Shown piece after piece: positions 1-10,447 of a DNA stretch of 64,000 nucleotides; within the stretch, counting starts at the first letter, position 1; every line of letters begins with the position of its first letter. The translations under genes were made by a program, and so were the position numbers. The DNA is taken from positions 186,001 to 250,000 of the forward strand of contig NZ_QICJ01000006.1 in assembly GCF_003201105.1 (NCBI RefSeq), read 5' to 3'. Source of the stretch: Dyella sp. AtDHG13. Its GTDB lineage: Bacteria > Pseudomonadota > Gammaproteobacteria > Xanthomonadales > Rhodanobacteraceae. The notes beneath the pieces were generated by a model, which saw only the letters and a list, made by a program, of their open reading frames with translations, made no database searches and was not told the DNA's origin.

Positions 1-476
1 TGCAGCGGCTGAAACCCGACGTGCTCGTCACCGACATCGAGATGCCGGGCCTGACCGGGCTGGAGCTGGCCCAGCGCATCCAGCGGCACGAGCTGCCGAT
101 GAAGGTGATCATCGTGACCACGTTCGCGCGCCCGGGCTTTCTGCGCCGCGCGCTCGATGCGGGCGTGTCGGGCTATCTGCTAAAGGACGCGCCGGCGGAG
201 AATCTCGCCGAGGCCTTGCGCATGGTTCATCGCGGCGGGCGCGCCATCGATCCCCAGCTGGCGTTGGAAGCCTGGTCGGAAGCCGATCCGCTCAACGACC
301 GCGAACGCCAGGTGCTGCGCCTGGCCGGCGAGGGACAGGCAGCCAGCGACATCGCCGCCCAGCTCAACCTGTCGCATGGCACCGTGCGCAACTACCTGTC
401 CGAAGCCATCGGCAAGCTGGGTGCGGCCAACCGCATCGAAGCCTACCGGCTGGCCCGCCAGAAGGGCTGGCTGTAG
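1..476 (+). CDS. LuxR/NarL-family response regulator, DesR-like (5' end outside window)
   Basis: The frame is open from base 3, so the start lies left of the window and only about 157 residues are visible. Seen: the second half of a receiver domain with the phosphoacceptor Asp in VTDIEMPG (codon at 33), the beta-4 Thr in VIIVTTFARPG and the switch Lys in GYLLKDAP. A C-terminal LuxR-type HTH follows (LNDRERQVL, then SHGTVRNYLS). Family knowledge: NarL/FixJ regulators bind DNA as phosphorylated dimers. The GYLLKDAP-type loop and short HTH tail resemble DesR, the membrane-fluidity regulator, but the target cannot be read here. A cognate DesK-type kinase would be expected immediately upstream, off the window. 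The next gene starts 5 bases after the stop, so the two are probably co-transcribed. Confidence 0.9.
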   Translation, partial: QRLKPDVLVTDIEMPGLTGLELAQRIQRHELPMKVIIVTTFARPGFLRRALDAGVSGYLLKDAPAENLAEALRMVHRGGRAIDPQLALEAWSEADPLNDRERQVLRLAGEGQAASDIAAQLNLSHGTVRNYLSEAIGKLGAANRIEAYRLARQKGWL

Positions 477-481
477 CCGGC

Positions 482-1690
482 ATGAGCTTCTCGCTGTTCC
501 CATGGATCAGCCGACTGTTCTGGCTGTGCCTGGCCATGGCCGTCGCAGGGTGCGCCAATCGCCCGGCGTCGCTCGCCAACGACGCCTACATCTGGCAACG
601 GCAATGGACGCCGGCCCTGCTGCACGCCATGGCGGAGGACGGACAACCCGTGCGCGCTTGGCGTGTGCTTGCCGGCGAGATGGACGGACAGGGACGCTGG
701 CGCATGTTCACGCCCGACTGGAACGCGCTGGCGGCAAGCGGCAAGCCGGTCGTTGCGGTGGTGCGCATCGAAGGCCAGCTGCAACAGTGGAACGAGGCGG
801 CCTTGCTTGCGGACGTGCAGTCGGTGCTCGCCACGTGGCGGCAGCAGAAGATCGTGCTGGCCGGCGTGGAGATCGATCACGATTGCGCCACCTCGCGCCT
901 GCCGGCCTATGCGCATTTCCTGCAGGCCTTGCGGCCTTCGCTGTTGCTGGGCGAACGCCTTTCGGTGACCGCGTTGCCGACCTGGCTGGACAGCCCGCGA
1001 CTCGATGCCTTGCTGGATCAGGTGGACGAAGCCGTGCTGCAGGTGCATGCCGTGCAATCGCCGCGTGCGGGCCTGTTCAATCCCGACATGGCGCGCGCGT
1101 GGATGACGGCCTTCGCGCGGCATACCCGCAAGCCCTGGCGCGTCGCCCTACCGGCCTACGGCACGCGGGTGAGTTGGGACGCGCAGGGGCGCGTGTCGGC
1201 CATCGAAAGCGAACGGCCCACGCTGGTCGGCGACGAAGGGGCGACCGAGCTGTTCGCCGATCCGCGCGCCATGCAGCGCTTCGTGGCGTCGTTGGAGGCG
1301 AACGCGCCACATGGTTTGGCCGGCATCGTGTGGTTCCGCCTGCCCACCGGCGAGGATGCGCGGGCCTGGAGCGGGGCGAGCTGGCGGTCCGTGCTGGGAC
1401 GCGTGCCGTTGCAGGCATCGCTGACGGCATTGGCGACCGGCACGGAGGATGCGCATCGCTACGACGTGTGGCTGGTCAACGAAGGCGACGCGGACATGCC
1501 GTTGCCGCCGCTCGTGCGCATCGAAGGCGCTTGCGCCGCTGCCGACGGCATCAACGGCTATGTGCTGCAGCGTGGTGAACGCGGGCTCTATCTTCAGCGC
1601 ACGCGCGTCGGCGTGCTGCGCGCGGGGCGCCAGCTGGCGGCGGGATGGCTGCGCTGCGATGACGCGCCCGCGTTGCGCATCGAATCCTGA
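482..1690 (+). CDS. DUF3142 domain-containing lipoprotein
   Basis: 402 residues. The N-terminus is a hydrophobic stretch ending in the lipobox-like VAGC (Cys 24), so the product is probably a lipoprotein. The body matches my recollection of DUF3142: a glycosyl-hydrolase-like TIM-barrel pattern with VVAVVRIEG, then GVEIDHDCATSRLPAY, SVTALPTWL, QVHAVQ and LAGIVWFRLP strands, spaced like beta-strands of a GH18/GH-type fold. The acidic EIDHD motif is a plausible catalytic or ligand site. Function is unknown for this family. It follows the response-regulator gene by 5 bases, suggesting one transcript. The ATG at 482 is chosen because it gives the signal sequence. Confidence is high for a real gene, moderate for the family name. 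Confidence 0.85.
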   Translation: MSFSLFPWISRLFWLCLAMAVAGCANRPASLANDAYIWQRQWTPALLHAMAEDGQPVRAWRVLAGEMDGQGRWRMFTPDWNALAASGKPVVAVVRIEGQLQQWNEAALLADVQSVLATWRQQKIVLAGVEIDHDCATSRLPAYAHFLQALRPSLLLGERLSVTALPTWLDSPRLDALLDQVDEAVLQVHAVQSPRAGLFNPDMARAWMTAFARHTRKPWRVALPAYGTRVSWDAQGRVSAIESERPTLVGDEGATELFADPRAMQRFVASLEANAPHGLAGIVWFRLPTGEDARAWSGASWRSVLGRVPLQASLTALATGTEDAHRYDVWLVNEGDADMPLPPLVRIEGACAAADGINGYVLQRGERGLYLQRTRVGVLRAGRQLAAGWLRCDDAPALRIES

Positions 1691-1704
1691 GCGCGACTTT
1701 CCAC

Positions 1705-1710
1705 CATAAT
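1705..1710 (+). promoter_or_regulatory. Possible -10 hexamer (CATAAT) for the anchored repeat protein gene
   Basis: CATAAT lies 41 bases before the ATG at 1752, in the 61-base gap after the DUF3142 stop. No convincing -35 box is visible at the usual distance, so this is a weak call. Similar hexamers precede several other genes in the window. Confidence 0.3.
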
Positions 1711-1751
1711 TGCGCGGTCTGGGCGCGGAGCGCCCCTTATCAGGTAAAGCC

Positions 1752-4193
1752 ATGTACAAGCGCCCATGGATTGTCGCTGCGGTGGTCGCCGGTCTCGCCG
1801 GCGCCGTTGCCTGGGCCTGCGGCCCCATGTTTCCCAACCAGTTGCTGGACCAGCGCGCGGCGACGCTGAAATCCGCGCCGCAGAACAGCTTTGCGTTCGA
1901 GGCGGCACGGCTGTTGCCCGCCACCGACAAGCTTGAAAGCAACGAGCCCGCGCCGTACGGCGACGACAAGAAGGGCGACGAGGCCCAGGCCAGCTCGCTG
2001 GACGTGACCGTGGCGCAGCTGGCGCGCATCAAGACGCTGCGCGAGCTTCCCACGGGCGACGAAGCGTTCGAGCAGGGCAAGGATCTGCCCGCGGACCTGC
2101 GCGCCTACGTGGCCGGCGCGCTGGATTTCAGCCGCGACCAGCAGGACAAGGCCGCCGCACGCTTCGAGCAGGTGTTGGCCCTGCCGCCGGAGCAGGCGCG
2201 GCTGCGCTCGGTGTGGGCGGCCTACATGCTGGGCCGCATCCATGCGGCCAAGGCCAACGACGCGGCAGCCGATGCCGCCGTGTTCCAGCGCGAACGGGCC
2301 GTGGCCGCCAAGGCTTTCCAACTGGCGCGCACGCGCGCGGTGGATGGCGCATCCGATACGCAGGGCCTGGCTGTTTCCAGCTTTGGCGAAGAGGCGCGGC
2401 TCTATCTCTATGACCACGGCACGCAATGCAGCTGGGGCGACTTGTATGGCGTCGCTACGGAGGCGGTCGACGGTGCGGACGCTGACGGCGAGCACGAAAA
2501 GGACAGCCAGGCCCCGGCCAAGGGCGCCGGCTGTGGGCGTGGCCTGGCGGCGGACGATCTCAAGCGCGCCATCACACTCTACGCAGCGCAGGCGGGGCAT
2601 CAGTCCGACAGTGCGGTGAATTCGCTGGTGGCGGTGGCCGACTTCAGCATGCGCCAGCCGCAACTGCTCGATCAGCTGATCGACAGCCCGGTGGCGCAAC
2701 GTCTGCTGGTCGCTTACGCGCTGGCGCGCATGGGCGGCGAGCCCGACGACACGGCTGCAAACGCCGCGAAGCCGAAAGTCGATCCGCGCCTGACTGCACT
2801 CGTGCAGGCCATCAAAAAGCGCGGGCTGGATCATGTCGCCGGTGCGGACCGGCTCGCCTCGCTGGCCTATTCGCTGGGCAACTACGATCTGGCCGCCACG
2901 CTGGCGGGCGAGTCCTCCGGCCCGCTGGCCGATTGGGTGCGCGCGAAGCTCGCGCTGCAGAAGGGCGACATGGCGGCGGCCAACGCCGCCTATGCCGCCG
3001 CGGCGAAGGCGTTCCCGAAGGCGGACGATCCGCAGGCCGCGCTGGAGCCCGGCAACGTGCACCTGATCTTGGGCGAACAAGGCGTGCTGGCGCTGGCGCG
3101 CGGCGAGTACGTCGAAGCGATGGGCCACCTGTACGACGCCGCCTCCGCGGTGGGCGGCGACGGCAACGAGTACGAGGACGAAGGCGACGGCGTGGGCATG
3201 GGCTATGGCAACGACGCCGCCTATGTCGCCGAGCGCGTGCTGACGGTGGACGAACTCAAGCGCTTCGTCGATGCGCGTGCTCCCGAGTCGCTCAATCCGA
3301 AGGACAAGCCGGCCGACGGCTATTACCGCAGCCTTCCGCTGGCCGACAACCTGCGCTGGCTGCTGGCGCGCCGCCTGATGCGCGCGGGCCGGTACGACGA
3401 GGCGTTCGCGTATTTCCCCAAGGACGACGATCCGCGCATCGCCATGCAGGACGACAACGGCAAGCCGCAACCGGCCAACCTGCGCAGCAAGGCTCGGGCC
3501 TATGCCCAGGCCATGCACGATGGCCAGCACGCATGGACCGACATCGGCAAGGCGCAGGCGCTGTATGCGGCCGCCGTGATCGCGCGCGAGAACGGCATGG
3601 AGATCCTCGGCTACGAACAGAGCCCGGATTTCCAGGACAACGGCGGCTCCTTCCAGGGCGGCAGCGGCCAGGCGCCGGAATCGCTGAAGCAGGCCTACGT
3701 GACCGACGGCGAGCGCCAGCGCTACGCCGACAGCGTGGCCAGGCCCGATTACCGCTTCCACTACCGCTATATCGCGGCGGACGAGGCATCTCGCGCGGCC
3801 GACCTGTTGCCGCCGCGCTCGCAGGCCTTTGCCGCCGTGTTGTGCCAAGCCACCGGCTGGATGCTGGAAGGCCCGCCGGACTATGAAGATCACTACCAGT
3901 ATTACGGCGACCCCAAGCCCGATCAGCCGTCCGAACGCGAACGCCACGCCGCCGCGCTTTACCAGCGCTACGTGAAGCAAGGCCCGTACGTGGCATGGGC
4001 CGCGGATTTCGGCCGCGACTGCGAAGAGCCCGATTTCGACGGCGCCCGCGCGCTCAAGCGATCTGCGCAGGTGCGAGCGGTGAAGCATGCCGTGCGCGAT
4101 TATTTCCCGTATGAGTTGGGCGCTTTCGTGCTTGTCGTGGCTGGTTTCGCGGGTTGGCTGGCGCGCCGCCGCCGGCGAAAAACCGCGGTCTGA
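1752..4193 (+). CDS. Large exported repeat-rich (TPR-like) protein with C-terminal membrane anchor, function unknown
   Basis: 813 residues from the ATG at 1752, preceded by AGGT; a TTG 42 bases upstream is possible but leaves no signal sequence at the terminus. Seen: an N-terminal hydrophobic helix (residues about 5-22), immediately followed by [14 protein letters not shown]. Then come long helical alanine-rich stretches with TPR-like spacing (for example [37 protein letters not shown]). There is one transmembrane helix near residues 785-803 and a terminal RRRRRK cluster that should stay in the cytoplasm. So most of the protein is probably periplasmic. I recall hypothetical proteins with a similar CGP-x-FPN-x-LL start but know no function. 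It may be a scaffold or envelope protein. No partner gene is evident; queA follows in the same direction. Confidence 0.85.
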   Translation: MYKRPWIVAAVVAGLAGAVAWACGPMFPNQLLDQRAATLKSAPQNSFAFEAARLLPATDKLESNEPAPYGDDKKGDEAQASSLDVTVAQLARIKTLRELPTGDEAFEQGKDLPADLRAYVAGALDFSRDQQDKAAARFEQVLALPPEQARLRSVWAAYMLGRIHAAKANDAAADAAVFQRERAVAAKAFQLARTRAVDGASDTQGLAVSSFGEEARLYLYDHGTQCSWGDLYGVATEAVDGADADGEHEKDSQAPAKGAGCGRGLAADDLKRAITLYAAQAGHQSDSAVNSLVAVADFSMRQPQLLDQLIDSPVAQRLLVAYALARMGGEPDDTAANAAKPKVDPRLTALVQAIKKRGLDHVAGADRLASLAYSLGNYDLAATLAGESSGPLADWVRAKLALQKGDMAAANAAYAAAAKAFPKADDPQAALEPGNVHLILGEQGVLALARGEYVEAMGHLYDAASAVGGDGNEYEDEGDGVGMGYGNDAAYVAERVLTVDELKRFVDARAPESLNPKDKPADGYYRSLPLADNLRWLLARRLMRAGRYDEAFAYFPKDDDPRIAMQDDNGKPQPANLRSKARAYAQAMHDGQHAWTDIGKAQALYAAAVIARENGMEILGYEQSPDFQDNGGSFQGGSGQAPESLKQAYVTDGERQRYADSVARPDYRFHYRYIAADEASRAADLLPPRSQAFAAVLCQATGWMLEGPPDYEDHYQYYGDPKPDQPSERERHAAALYQRYVKQGPYVAWAADFGRDCEEPDFDGARALKRSAQVRAVKHAVRDYFPYELGAFVLVVAGFAGWLARRRRRKTAV

Positions 4194-4216
4194 GCGGGCA
4201 GACCGGGGTTTTGCGC

Positions 4217-4222
4217 GATAAT
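4217..4222 (+). promoter_or_regulatory. Possible -10 hexamer (GATAAT) for queA
   Basis: GATAAT lies 27 bases before the proposed GTG start of queA and after the stop of the preceding gene. No clear -35 is seen. The position argues that the true queA start is the GTG at 4250 rather than the further-upstream in-frame start at 4154. Confidence 0.3.
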
Positions 4223-4249
4223 GCCCCATTCGACGCAAGTACCCCGCCC

Positions 4250-5284
4250 GTGAAGAAGACCGATTTCGATTTTGAGTTGCCGCCCGAGCTGATCGCGCAG
4301 GCGCCGCTGGCCGAGCGTTCGGCCAGCCGCATGCTGGTGCTCGACGTGGAGGCGCAGTCGCGGCAGGACCGCATGTTCCGCGACCTGCCGGACTACCTGC
4401 GCCAGGGCGACCTGCTGGTGTTCAACGACACGCGCGTGCTGCCCGCGCGCCTGTACGGGCGCAAGGACACCGGCGGGCAGGTGGAGATCCTGATCGAGCG
4501 TGTCACCGGCGCGCACGAAGCCACCGTGCAACTGGGCGTGAGCAAGAAGCCGAAGGAGGGCGGGCGCATCGAACTGGCCGATGGCAGCCATGCCGTGGTG
4601 CTGGGACGCGACGAATCGTTCTTCCGCCTGCGCTTCGAATCGCCCGACCCGCTGGAACGCCTGTTGCTGCGCCTGGGCGAAATGCCCTTGCCCCCGTACA
4701 TCGAGCGCCACGCGGACGCCAGCGACATGGAGCGCTATCAGACCGTCTTCGCGCGCGAGCCCGGCGCGGTCGCGGCGCCCACCGCGGGCCTGCATTTCGA
4801 CGACGCGATGCTGGCGACGCTGCGCGAGCGTGGCGTGCAGTTCGGCTACGTGACCCTGCACGTGGGCGCCGGCACGTTCCAGCCCGTGCGCGCGGATGAC
4901 ATCAAGGATCACCAGATGCATCGCGAGTGGCTCAACGTGGGCGCGAGCCTGGTGGAACAGATCCGCCGCACGCGGGCCGCGGGAGGGCGTGTGATCGCCG
5001 TGGGCACCACCGTGGTGCGCGCGCTGGAAAGCGCGGTGCGCGATGGCGAGCTGCAGCCGTTCGCGGGCGAAACGCAGATCTTCATCTTCCCCGGCTACCG
5101 GTTCTCCAGCATCGACGGCCTGCTGACCAACTTCCACCTGCCGCAATCGACCCTGCTGATGCTGGTGTCAGCGCTGGCGGGACGGGACTTCATGCTGGCT
5201 TCGTACCGCCATGCGGTGGAGCAGAAGTACCGGTTTTTCTCGTATGGGGATTCGATGCTGATACTGCCGCGCGGCAGCTCTTGA
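4250..5284 (+). CDS. queA: S-adenosylmethionine:tRNA ribosyltransferase-isomerase QueA
   Basis: Transfers and isomerises the ribosyl part of SAM onto preQ1-modified tRNA to make epoxyqueuosine at position 34. 344 residues from GTG, the usual QueA length. Seen: N-terminal [13 protein letters not shown], the [11 protein letters not shown] motif, [29 protein letters not shown] and the C-terminal [13 protein letters not shown], all QueA signatures. The open frame continues upstream to 4154, but the extra 32 residues overlap the previous gene's end and are not QueA-like. The next gene on this strand is tgt, which performs the preceding step, so the two form the queuosine pair. A repeat element follows the stop directly. 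Confidence 0.97.
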   Translation: MKKTDFDFELPPELIAQAPLAERSASRMLVLDVEAQSRQDRMFRDLPDYLRQGDLLVFNDTRVLPARLYGRKDTGGQVEILIERVTGAHEATVQLGVSKKPKEGGRIELADGSHAVVLGRDESFFRLRFESPDPLERLLLRLGEMPLPPYIERHADASDMERYQTVFAREPGAVAAPTAGLHFDDAMLATLRERGVQFGYVTLHVGAGTFQPVRADDIKDHQMHREWLNVGASLVEQIRRTRAAGGRVIAVGTTVVRALESAVRDGELQPFAGETQIFIFPGYRFSSIDGLLTNFHLPQSTLLMLVSALAGRDFMLASYRHAVEQKYRFFSYGDSMLILPRGSS

Positions 5285-5453
5285 CTCCCTCTCCCCTTTG
5301 GGGAGAGGGCTGGGGTGAGGGGTCAATCTTGCCTCATAGTTTCAAACTACGGCCTTCACGCAGAACTTAAGATCGCGCCGCTTTGATGAAACCACGCCGC
5401 GAGCACCCGCCCCTCACCTCGCCCCAACCCTCTCCCCAAAGGGGAGAGGGAGT
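5285..5453. repeat. REP-like inverted repeat pair (family B)
   Basis: Two inverted copies of a roughly 36-43-base sequence face each other. The left copy (5285-5322) reads CCCTCTCCCC-TTT-GGGGAGAGGG then TGGGGTGAGGGG. The right copy (5409-5453) is its reverse complement with small changes. Each copy contains its own perfect 10-bp hairpin, and the pair could fold into one large structure over an 85-base loop. It begins one base after the queA stop and ends before tgt, so it may terminate or stabilise the queA message. This is the REP/REPIN layout known from proteobacteria; no transposase is nearby. Confidence 0.8.
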
Positions 5454-5460
5454 GAACTGA

Positions 5461-6633
<1,173 letters not shown>

Positions 6634-7045
6634 GGCGACCGTCCACCGTAGCCCGGATGGAGCGCAGCGCAATCCGGGGAAAGTCTGTGTCGGCACCCTG
6701 ACGCGATTCAACCGTTCCGTTCACGCCCGTCATTCCGGCGCAGGCCGGAATCCAGTGGCCTCATGACACGGTTGTCGCGAGGAGCATGCGGCCTTTGGGC
6801 GAAAATCCTGCGTGGTCGCTACTGGATTCCGGCCTGCGCCGGAATGACGGGGTAGGAGGTCTCGGGGAACCTTCGGTGCCGCGCCCCGGTCCAGCCCCTT
6901 GGAAACCGCCCGCTCTGACGCCAGAACCTTTGCCGGGTGGGCCTTGCGGCGCATGCAGGGCCCGGGGGCGCGTGGCATAATCCACGATCTTTTATCAGGT
7001 GTTGTCAGAAAACTCTGTCAATACCGCTACTTGCGAGACAAGCTG
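6634..7045. other. 412-base gene-free gap between tgt and yajC
   Basis: Holds a paired REP-like element (6727-6850) and a possible -10 hexamer CATAAT at 6976-6981, 65 bases upstream of the yajC start. That hexamer lies within a small GTGG-CATAAT-CCAC dyad. No -35 of good quality is visible. The frame of yajC is open back to 6899 but the added residues are not YajC-like. I see nothing else coding here. Confidence 0.6.
6727..6850. repeat. REP-like inverted pair, family A copy 1
   Basis: Left arm CGTCATTCCGGCGCAGGCCG followed by GAATCCAGT; the right arm (6819-6850) is its reverse complement, ending GGAATGACGG. Each arm has its own ATTCCG-N8-CGGAAT dyad, and the two arms face each other over a roughly 60-base spacer. 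Three related pairs occur at 17118, 20883 and 56510; this copy is closest to the one at 56510, including the start of the spacer. The core matches the layout of the neisserial dRS3 repeat (ATTCCC-N8-GGGAAT). Confidence 0.85.
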
Positions 7046-7381
7046 ATGAATCTTCCGATGTCGTTCGTGCTGGCCCAGGCCGCTCCCGCAGCCGGCCAGC
7101 AGGGCAATCCCCTGATGGGTCTGGCCTTGCCGATCCTGCTGCTGGTGGTCATGTTCTTCGTCATGATCCGCCCGCAGATGAAGCGCCAGAAGGAGCATCG
7201 CGCGATGATCTCCGCCCTGGCCAAGGGCGACGAAGTGGTCACGAATGGCGGTATTGCCGGCCGCGTGGACGACATCGGTGAGAGCTTCGTCACGGTCGAG
7301 ATCGCGCCGAATGTGAAGATCAAGCTGCAGAAGGGCGCCGTGCAGCAGGTCCTGCCCAAGGGCACGCTGAAGTCGTCCTGA
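7046..7381 (+). CDS. yajC: Preprotein translocase subunit YajC
   Basis: Small inner-membrane partner of SecDF that supports SecYEG-driven export. 111 residues from the ATG at 7046. Seen: a short periplasmic N-terminus, one membrane helix (LALPILLLVVMFFVMI), then RPQMKRQKEHRAMI, and the conserved KGDEVVTNGGIAGRV loop typical of YajC. The frame is open upstream to 6899 but that part lacks homology and contains the likely promoter. An alternative ATG lies 12 bases downstream (7058). It heads the yajC-secD-secF operon. Confidence 0.95.
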   Translation: MNLPMSFVLAQAAPAAGQQGNPLMGLALPILLLVVMFFVMIRPQMKRQKEHRAMISALAKGDEVVTNGGIAGRVDDIGESFVTVEIAPNVKIKLQKGAVQQVLPKGTLKSS

Positions 7382-7428
7382 CGACTTGCCGGGGCGGAGG
7401 GGTCCCGGTTCCACACGATGCATTGCTC

Positions 7429-7457
7429 GCCGCGGCCTGCCTCATGCCGCGGCTTTT
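7429..7457 (+). terminator. Terminator-like hairpin between yajC and secD
   Basis: GCCGCGGC at 7429-7436 and again at 7446-7453 (the sequence is self-complementary) can pair over a 9-base loop and is followed by TTTT. It ends 15 bases before the secD ATG. Because it lies inside an operon, partial termination or attenuation is possible. It is a short, weak T-tract, so this is a tentative call. Confidence 0.45.
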
Positions 7458-7471
7458 GACGGATTCAAGGC

Positions 7472-9343
7472 ATGAGTGATTTTCCACGCTGGAAATATGC
7501 GCTGGTCGCCATCGTACTGGTGCTCGGCATTGTCTATGCGTTGCCCAACGTGTTCCTGCCGGTGCCTGCCGTGCAGATCACGGCCAACCGCAACGGCACG
7601 GTCGACCAGTCGCTTCGACAGAAAGTGACCGACGCGCTCGCCAAGGCGAACGTGGCCAGCACCGGCGTCGAGCTCAACGGCGACCACCTGCTCGCCAGCT
7701 TCGCCAATCCCGACGCACAGAAGAGCGCGTCCGACGCGATCAAGGCCGCGCTGGGCGACGACTACACGGTGGCGTTCAACCTCAAGTCCACCGTGCCGCA
7801 CTGGCTGATCGCCATCGGCGCGAAGTCGATGCCGCTGGGCCTGGACCTGCAGGGCGGCGTGCACTTCCTCATGCAGGTCGATCAGGACGACGTGATCGAC
7901 AAGCAGGAAACGCGCTATGCGGACGACATCCGCAGCCTGCTGCGCGAAAAGAACATCCGCTACGAATCGGTGGTGCGCAACGCGCAGCGCGGGCAGGGCG
8001 TGTCGGTGGTGCTCAAGTCCGCCGAGGACCGCACGGCGGCCGCCAACGCCATCGCCGCCGACTACCCCGACCTCACGCTGACGGACGGCGCCACCACCGG
8101 CGATCGCTTCCCGATCAATGCCGTGGTGCGTCCGGACAAGCTGCGTGAGCTCTCGCTCAACACCATCCGCCAGAACCTGGGCACGCTGCGCAACCGCATC
8201 AACGCGCTGGGCGTGTCCGAGCCGATCATCCAGCAGCAGGGCGACAGCCGCATCGTGGTCGAGCTGGCCGGCGTGCAGGACACGGCCGAGGCCAAGAAGA
8301 TCATCGGCGCCACCGCCACGCTGGAATACCGCGCCGGCTACGGCAACCCGCAGCAGGCCGTGGATGCCGCGCGCACCGGCATCGTTCCGCCGGATGCGCG
8401 CCTGTACAAGGATCGCGACGGTCGTCCGTACCTGCTGAGCAAGAACATCATCGTCACCGGCGACCAGCTGGTGGATGCCTCCTCGTCCTTCGACCAGCAG
8501 AGCGGCAGCCCCGCGGTGTCGGTCACGCTGAATGCGGCCGGCGCCAAGAAGATGCTGGACTTCACCACCGGCAACGTCGGCCGCCCGATGGGCGTGGTGT
8601 ACGTGGAGCGCGTGGTCGACACCAAGGTCGTCGACGGCAAGGAAGTGCGCACGCCGAAGATCACCGAGGAGGTGATCAACTACGCCACCATCAACGGTGT
8701 GTTCGGCAAGAACTTCCAGACCACCGGCCTGCGCAGCCCGAAGGAAGCTTCCGAGCTGGCGCTGCTGCTCAAGGGCGGTTCGCTGGCCGCGCCGGTGGAC
8801 ATCGTCGAGGAGCGCGTGATCGGTCCCAGCCTGGGCCAGGACAACATCGCCAAGGGCCTGCGCGCCGTGACCCTGGGCCTTGCCCTGGTGCTGCTCGCCG
8901 CCGCCGTCTACTACAAGCTCTTTGGCCTGGTGGCCGACGTGGCGCTGTTCTTCAACCTGGTGATCCTGATCGCGGTGATGTCGGCGGTGGGCGTGACGCT
9001 CACCATGCCGGGCATCGCCGGTATCGTGCTGACGCTGGGCATGGCGATCGACGCGAACGTGCTGATCTGCGAACGCATACGCGAAGAACTGCGCAACGGT
9101 TCCTCGCCGCATGCGGCCATCCGCGCCGGTTACGACAAGGCGTGGGCCACCATTCTCGATGCCAACGTCACCCACCTGATCGCCGCGCTGGCGCTGACCA
9201 CGATGGGCTCGGGCCCGATCAAGGGCTTCGGCGTGACGCTGCTAATCGGTATTTTGACCTCGATGTTCACCTCGGTCACCGTGACGCACGCGATCACCGC
9301 GCTGATCCACGGTCATCGCAAGCTCAAGACGCTGTCGGTCTGA
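7472..9343 (+). CDS. secD: Protein translocase subunit SecD
   Basis: Inner-membrane RND-type protein that, with SecF, uses the proton gradient to pull exported proteins through SecYEG. 623 residues, normal length. Seen: first membrane helix at residues about 9-28, the conserved MPLGLDLQGGVHFLMQVD at the start of the large periplasmic P1 domain, NRINALGVSEP, then five membrane helices after about residue 460. The conserved GMAIDANVLICERIREE in TM4 contains the proton-relay Asp. Start ATG at 7472 follows CAAGG. SecF starts 16 bases after the stop. Assignment is certain. Confidence 0.98.
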   Translation: MSDFPRWKYALVAIVLVLGIVYALPNVFLPVPAVQITANRNGTVDQSLRQKVTDALAKANVASTGVELNGDHLLASFANPDAQKSASDAIKAALGDDYTVAFNLKSTVPHWLIAIGAKSMPLGLDLQGGVHFLMQVDQDDVIDKQETRYADDIRSLLREKNIRYESVVRNAQRGQGVSVVLKSAEDRTAAANAIAADYPDLTLTDGATTGDRFPINAVVRPDKLRELSLNTIRQNLGTLRNRINALGVSEPIIQQQGDSRIVVELAGVQDTAEAKKIIGATATLEYRAGYGNPQQAVDAARTGIVPPDARLYKDRDGRPYLLSKNIIVTGDQLVDASSSFDQQSGSPAVSVTLNAAGAKKMLDFTTGNVGRPMGVVYVERVVDTKVVDGKEVRTPKITEEVINYATINGVFGKNFQTTGLRSPKEASELALLLKGGSLAAPVDIVEERVIGPSLGQDNIAKGLRAVTLGLALVLLAAAVYYKLFGLVADVALFFNLVILIAVMSAVGVTLTMPGIAGIVLTLGMAIDANVLICERIREELRNGSSPHAAIRAGYDKAWATILDANVTHLIAALALTTMGSGPIKGFGVTLLIGILTSMFTSVTVTHAITALIHGHRKLKTLSV

Positions 9344-9359
9344 AGAGGAACAGGAACTC

Positions 9360-10325
9360 ATGGAAATCTTCAACCACAACGCAAACGTGAACTTCCTCGG
9401 CATGAGGAAGTTCAGTGTCGGCATCGCCGTGCTGCTGATGCTGGCCTCCATCGCGCTGATCGCGGTGAAGGGCCTCAACTATGGCCTGGACTTCACCGGC
9501 GGCGTGTCGCTGGTGATGGAATACGACCAGCCCGTGCAGGTCGGCGAAGTACGCGACGCCCTGGAGAAGGGCGGCATGGAGCATGCCCTGGTGCAGAGCC
9601 TGGGCGGCACCAAGGAAGTGTCCATCCGCCTGCAGCCGAAGGACGACCCGAACTCGGGCGTGGCCAACGGCGGCAAGGTGAACCTGGACAAGATCGCCGA
9701 GGACGTCACCAAGACCCTGCAGGCCGCACGCCCCGACGCCAAGCTCAAGAGCCGCGACTACGTGGGCTCGGCGGTCGGCGAGGAGCTGCGCAGCGACGGT
9801 ATCGTCGCCGCCATCGTGGTGGTGCTGGGCATCGGCCTGTACCTGGGCATCCGCTTCGAGTGGCGCTTTGCCGTGGCGGCCATCGTCACCGAGGCGCACG
9901 ACGCCCTGGTGACGGTGGGCATCTTCGCGCTGGTGCAGCGTGAGTTCGACCTGACGGTGCTGGCCTCGGTGCTGGCGGTGATCGGCTACTCCATCAACGA
10001 CAAGGTGGTGGTGTTCGACCGCGTGCGCGAACTGTTCCGCCTGGCCCGCAAGGCAGAGCCGGAAGAGATCCTCAACCGCTCGATCAACAACACGCTGTCG
10101 CGAACCATCATCACCGCGCTGTTCACCGCGATCACCATGGCCGCGCTGTACTTCTTCGGTGGCCCGGCGGTGCACGGCTTCGCCATCACCATGCTGATCG
10201 GCATCCTGGTGGGTACGCTCTCCTCGATCTTCGTGGCGAGCCCCATCCTGCTGTGGCTGGGCGTGTCCAAGCAGGACCTGATGCCCAAGACCAAGGAAAA
10301 CCCGGAGCTGGCACGCCGCCCGTAA
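9360..10325 (+). CDS. secF: Protein translocase subunit SecF
   Basis: Partner of SecD in the SecDF-YajC complex. 321 residues. Seen: N-terminal membrane helix, the SecF signature GLNYGLDFTGGVSLVMEY, a short periplasmic domain, and the C-terminal five-helix block. That block has YSINDKVVVFDRVRELFR and ITALFTAITMAALYFFGG. AGGAA lies just upstream of the ATG. A good terminator follows at 10352, closing the operon. Confidence 0.98.
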   Translation: MEIFNHNANVNFLGMRKFSVGIAVLLMLASIALIAVKGLNYGLDFTGGVSLVMEYDQPVQVGEVRDALEKGGMEHALVQSLGGTKEVSIRLQPKDDPNSGVANGGKVNLDKIAEDVTKTLQAARPDAKLKSRDYVGSAVGEELRSDGIVAAIVVVLGIGLYLGIRFEWRFAVAAIVTEAHDALVTVGIFALVQREFDLTVLASVLAVIGYSINDKVVVFDRVRELFRLARKAEPEEILNRSINNTLSRTIITALFTAITMAALYFFGGPAVHGFAITMLIGILVGTLSSIFVASPILLWLGVSKQDLMPKTKENPELARRP

Positions 10326-10351
10326 GGCGTCCGTTCCGCCGATGGACATGG

Positions 10352-10380
10352 GAAGGCTCGGGGAAACCCGGGCCTTCTTT
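10352..10380 (+). terminator. Rho-independent terminator of the yajC-secDF operon
   Basis: GAAGGCTCGGG (10352-10362), loop GAAA, CCCGGGCCTTC (10367-10377), then TTT and a T-rich stretch. Eleven-base stem with one G-U-type pair. It lies 26 bases after the secF stop and before the LysR gene. Confidence 0.8.
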
Positions 10381-10447
10381 CGTTCGAGCGCCCTTGTCGA
10401 ACGTCGCGCGCGCACCCACAGTGTCGGGGCCGCACAGGAGTCCGCAC

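Noticed and set aside
1740-4238. Minus-strand open frame of about 832 codons opposite the anchored repeat protein
   Set aside because: Same GC-driven shadow effect; no start signals and low-complexity composition.
4154-4249. N-terminal extension of QueA
   Set aside because: The extra 32 residues are unlike QueA, overlap the preceding gene's stop and include the likely promoter.
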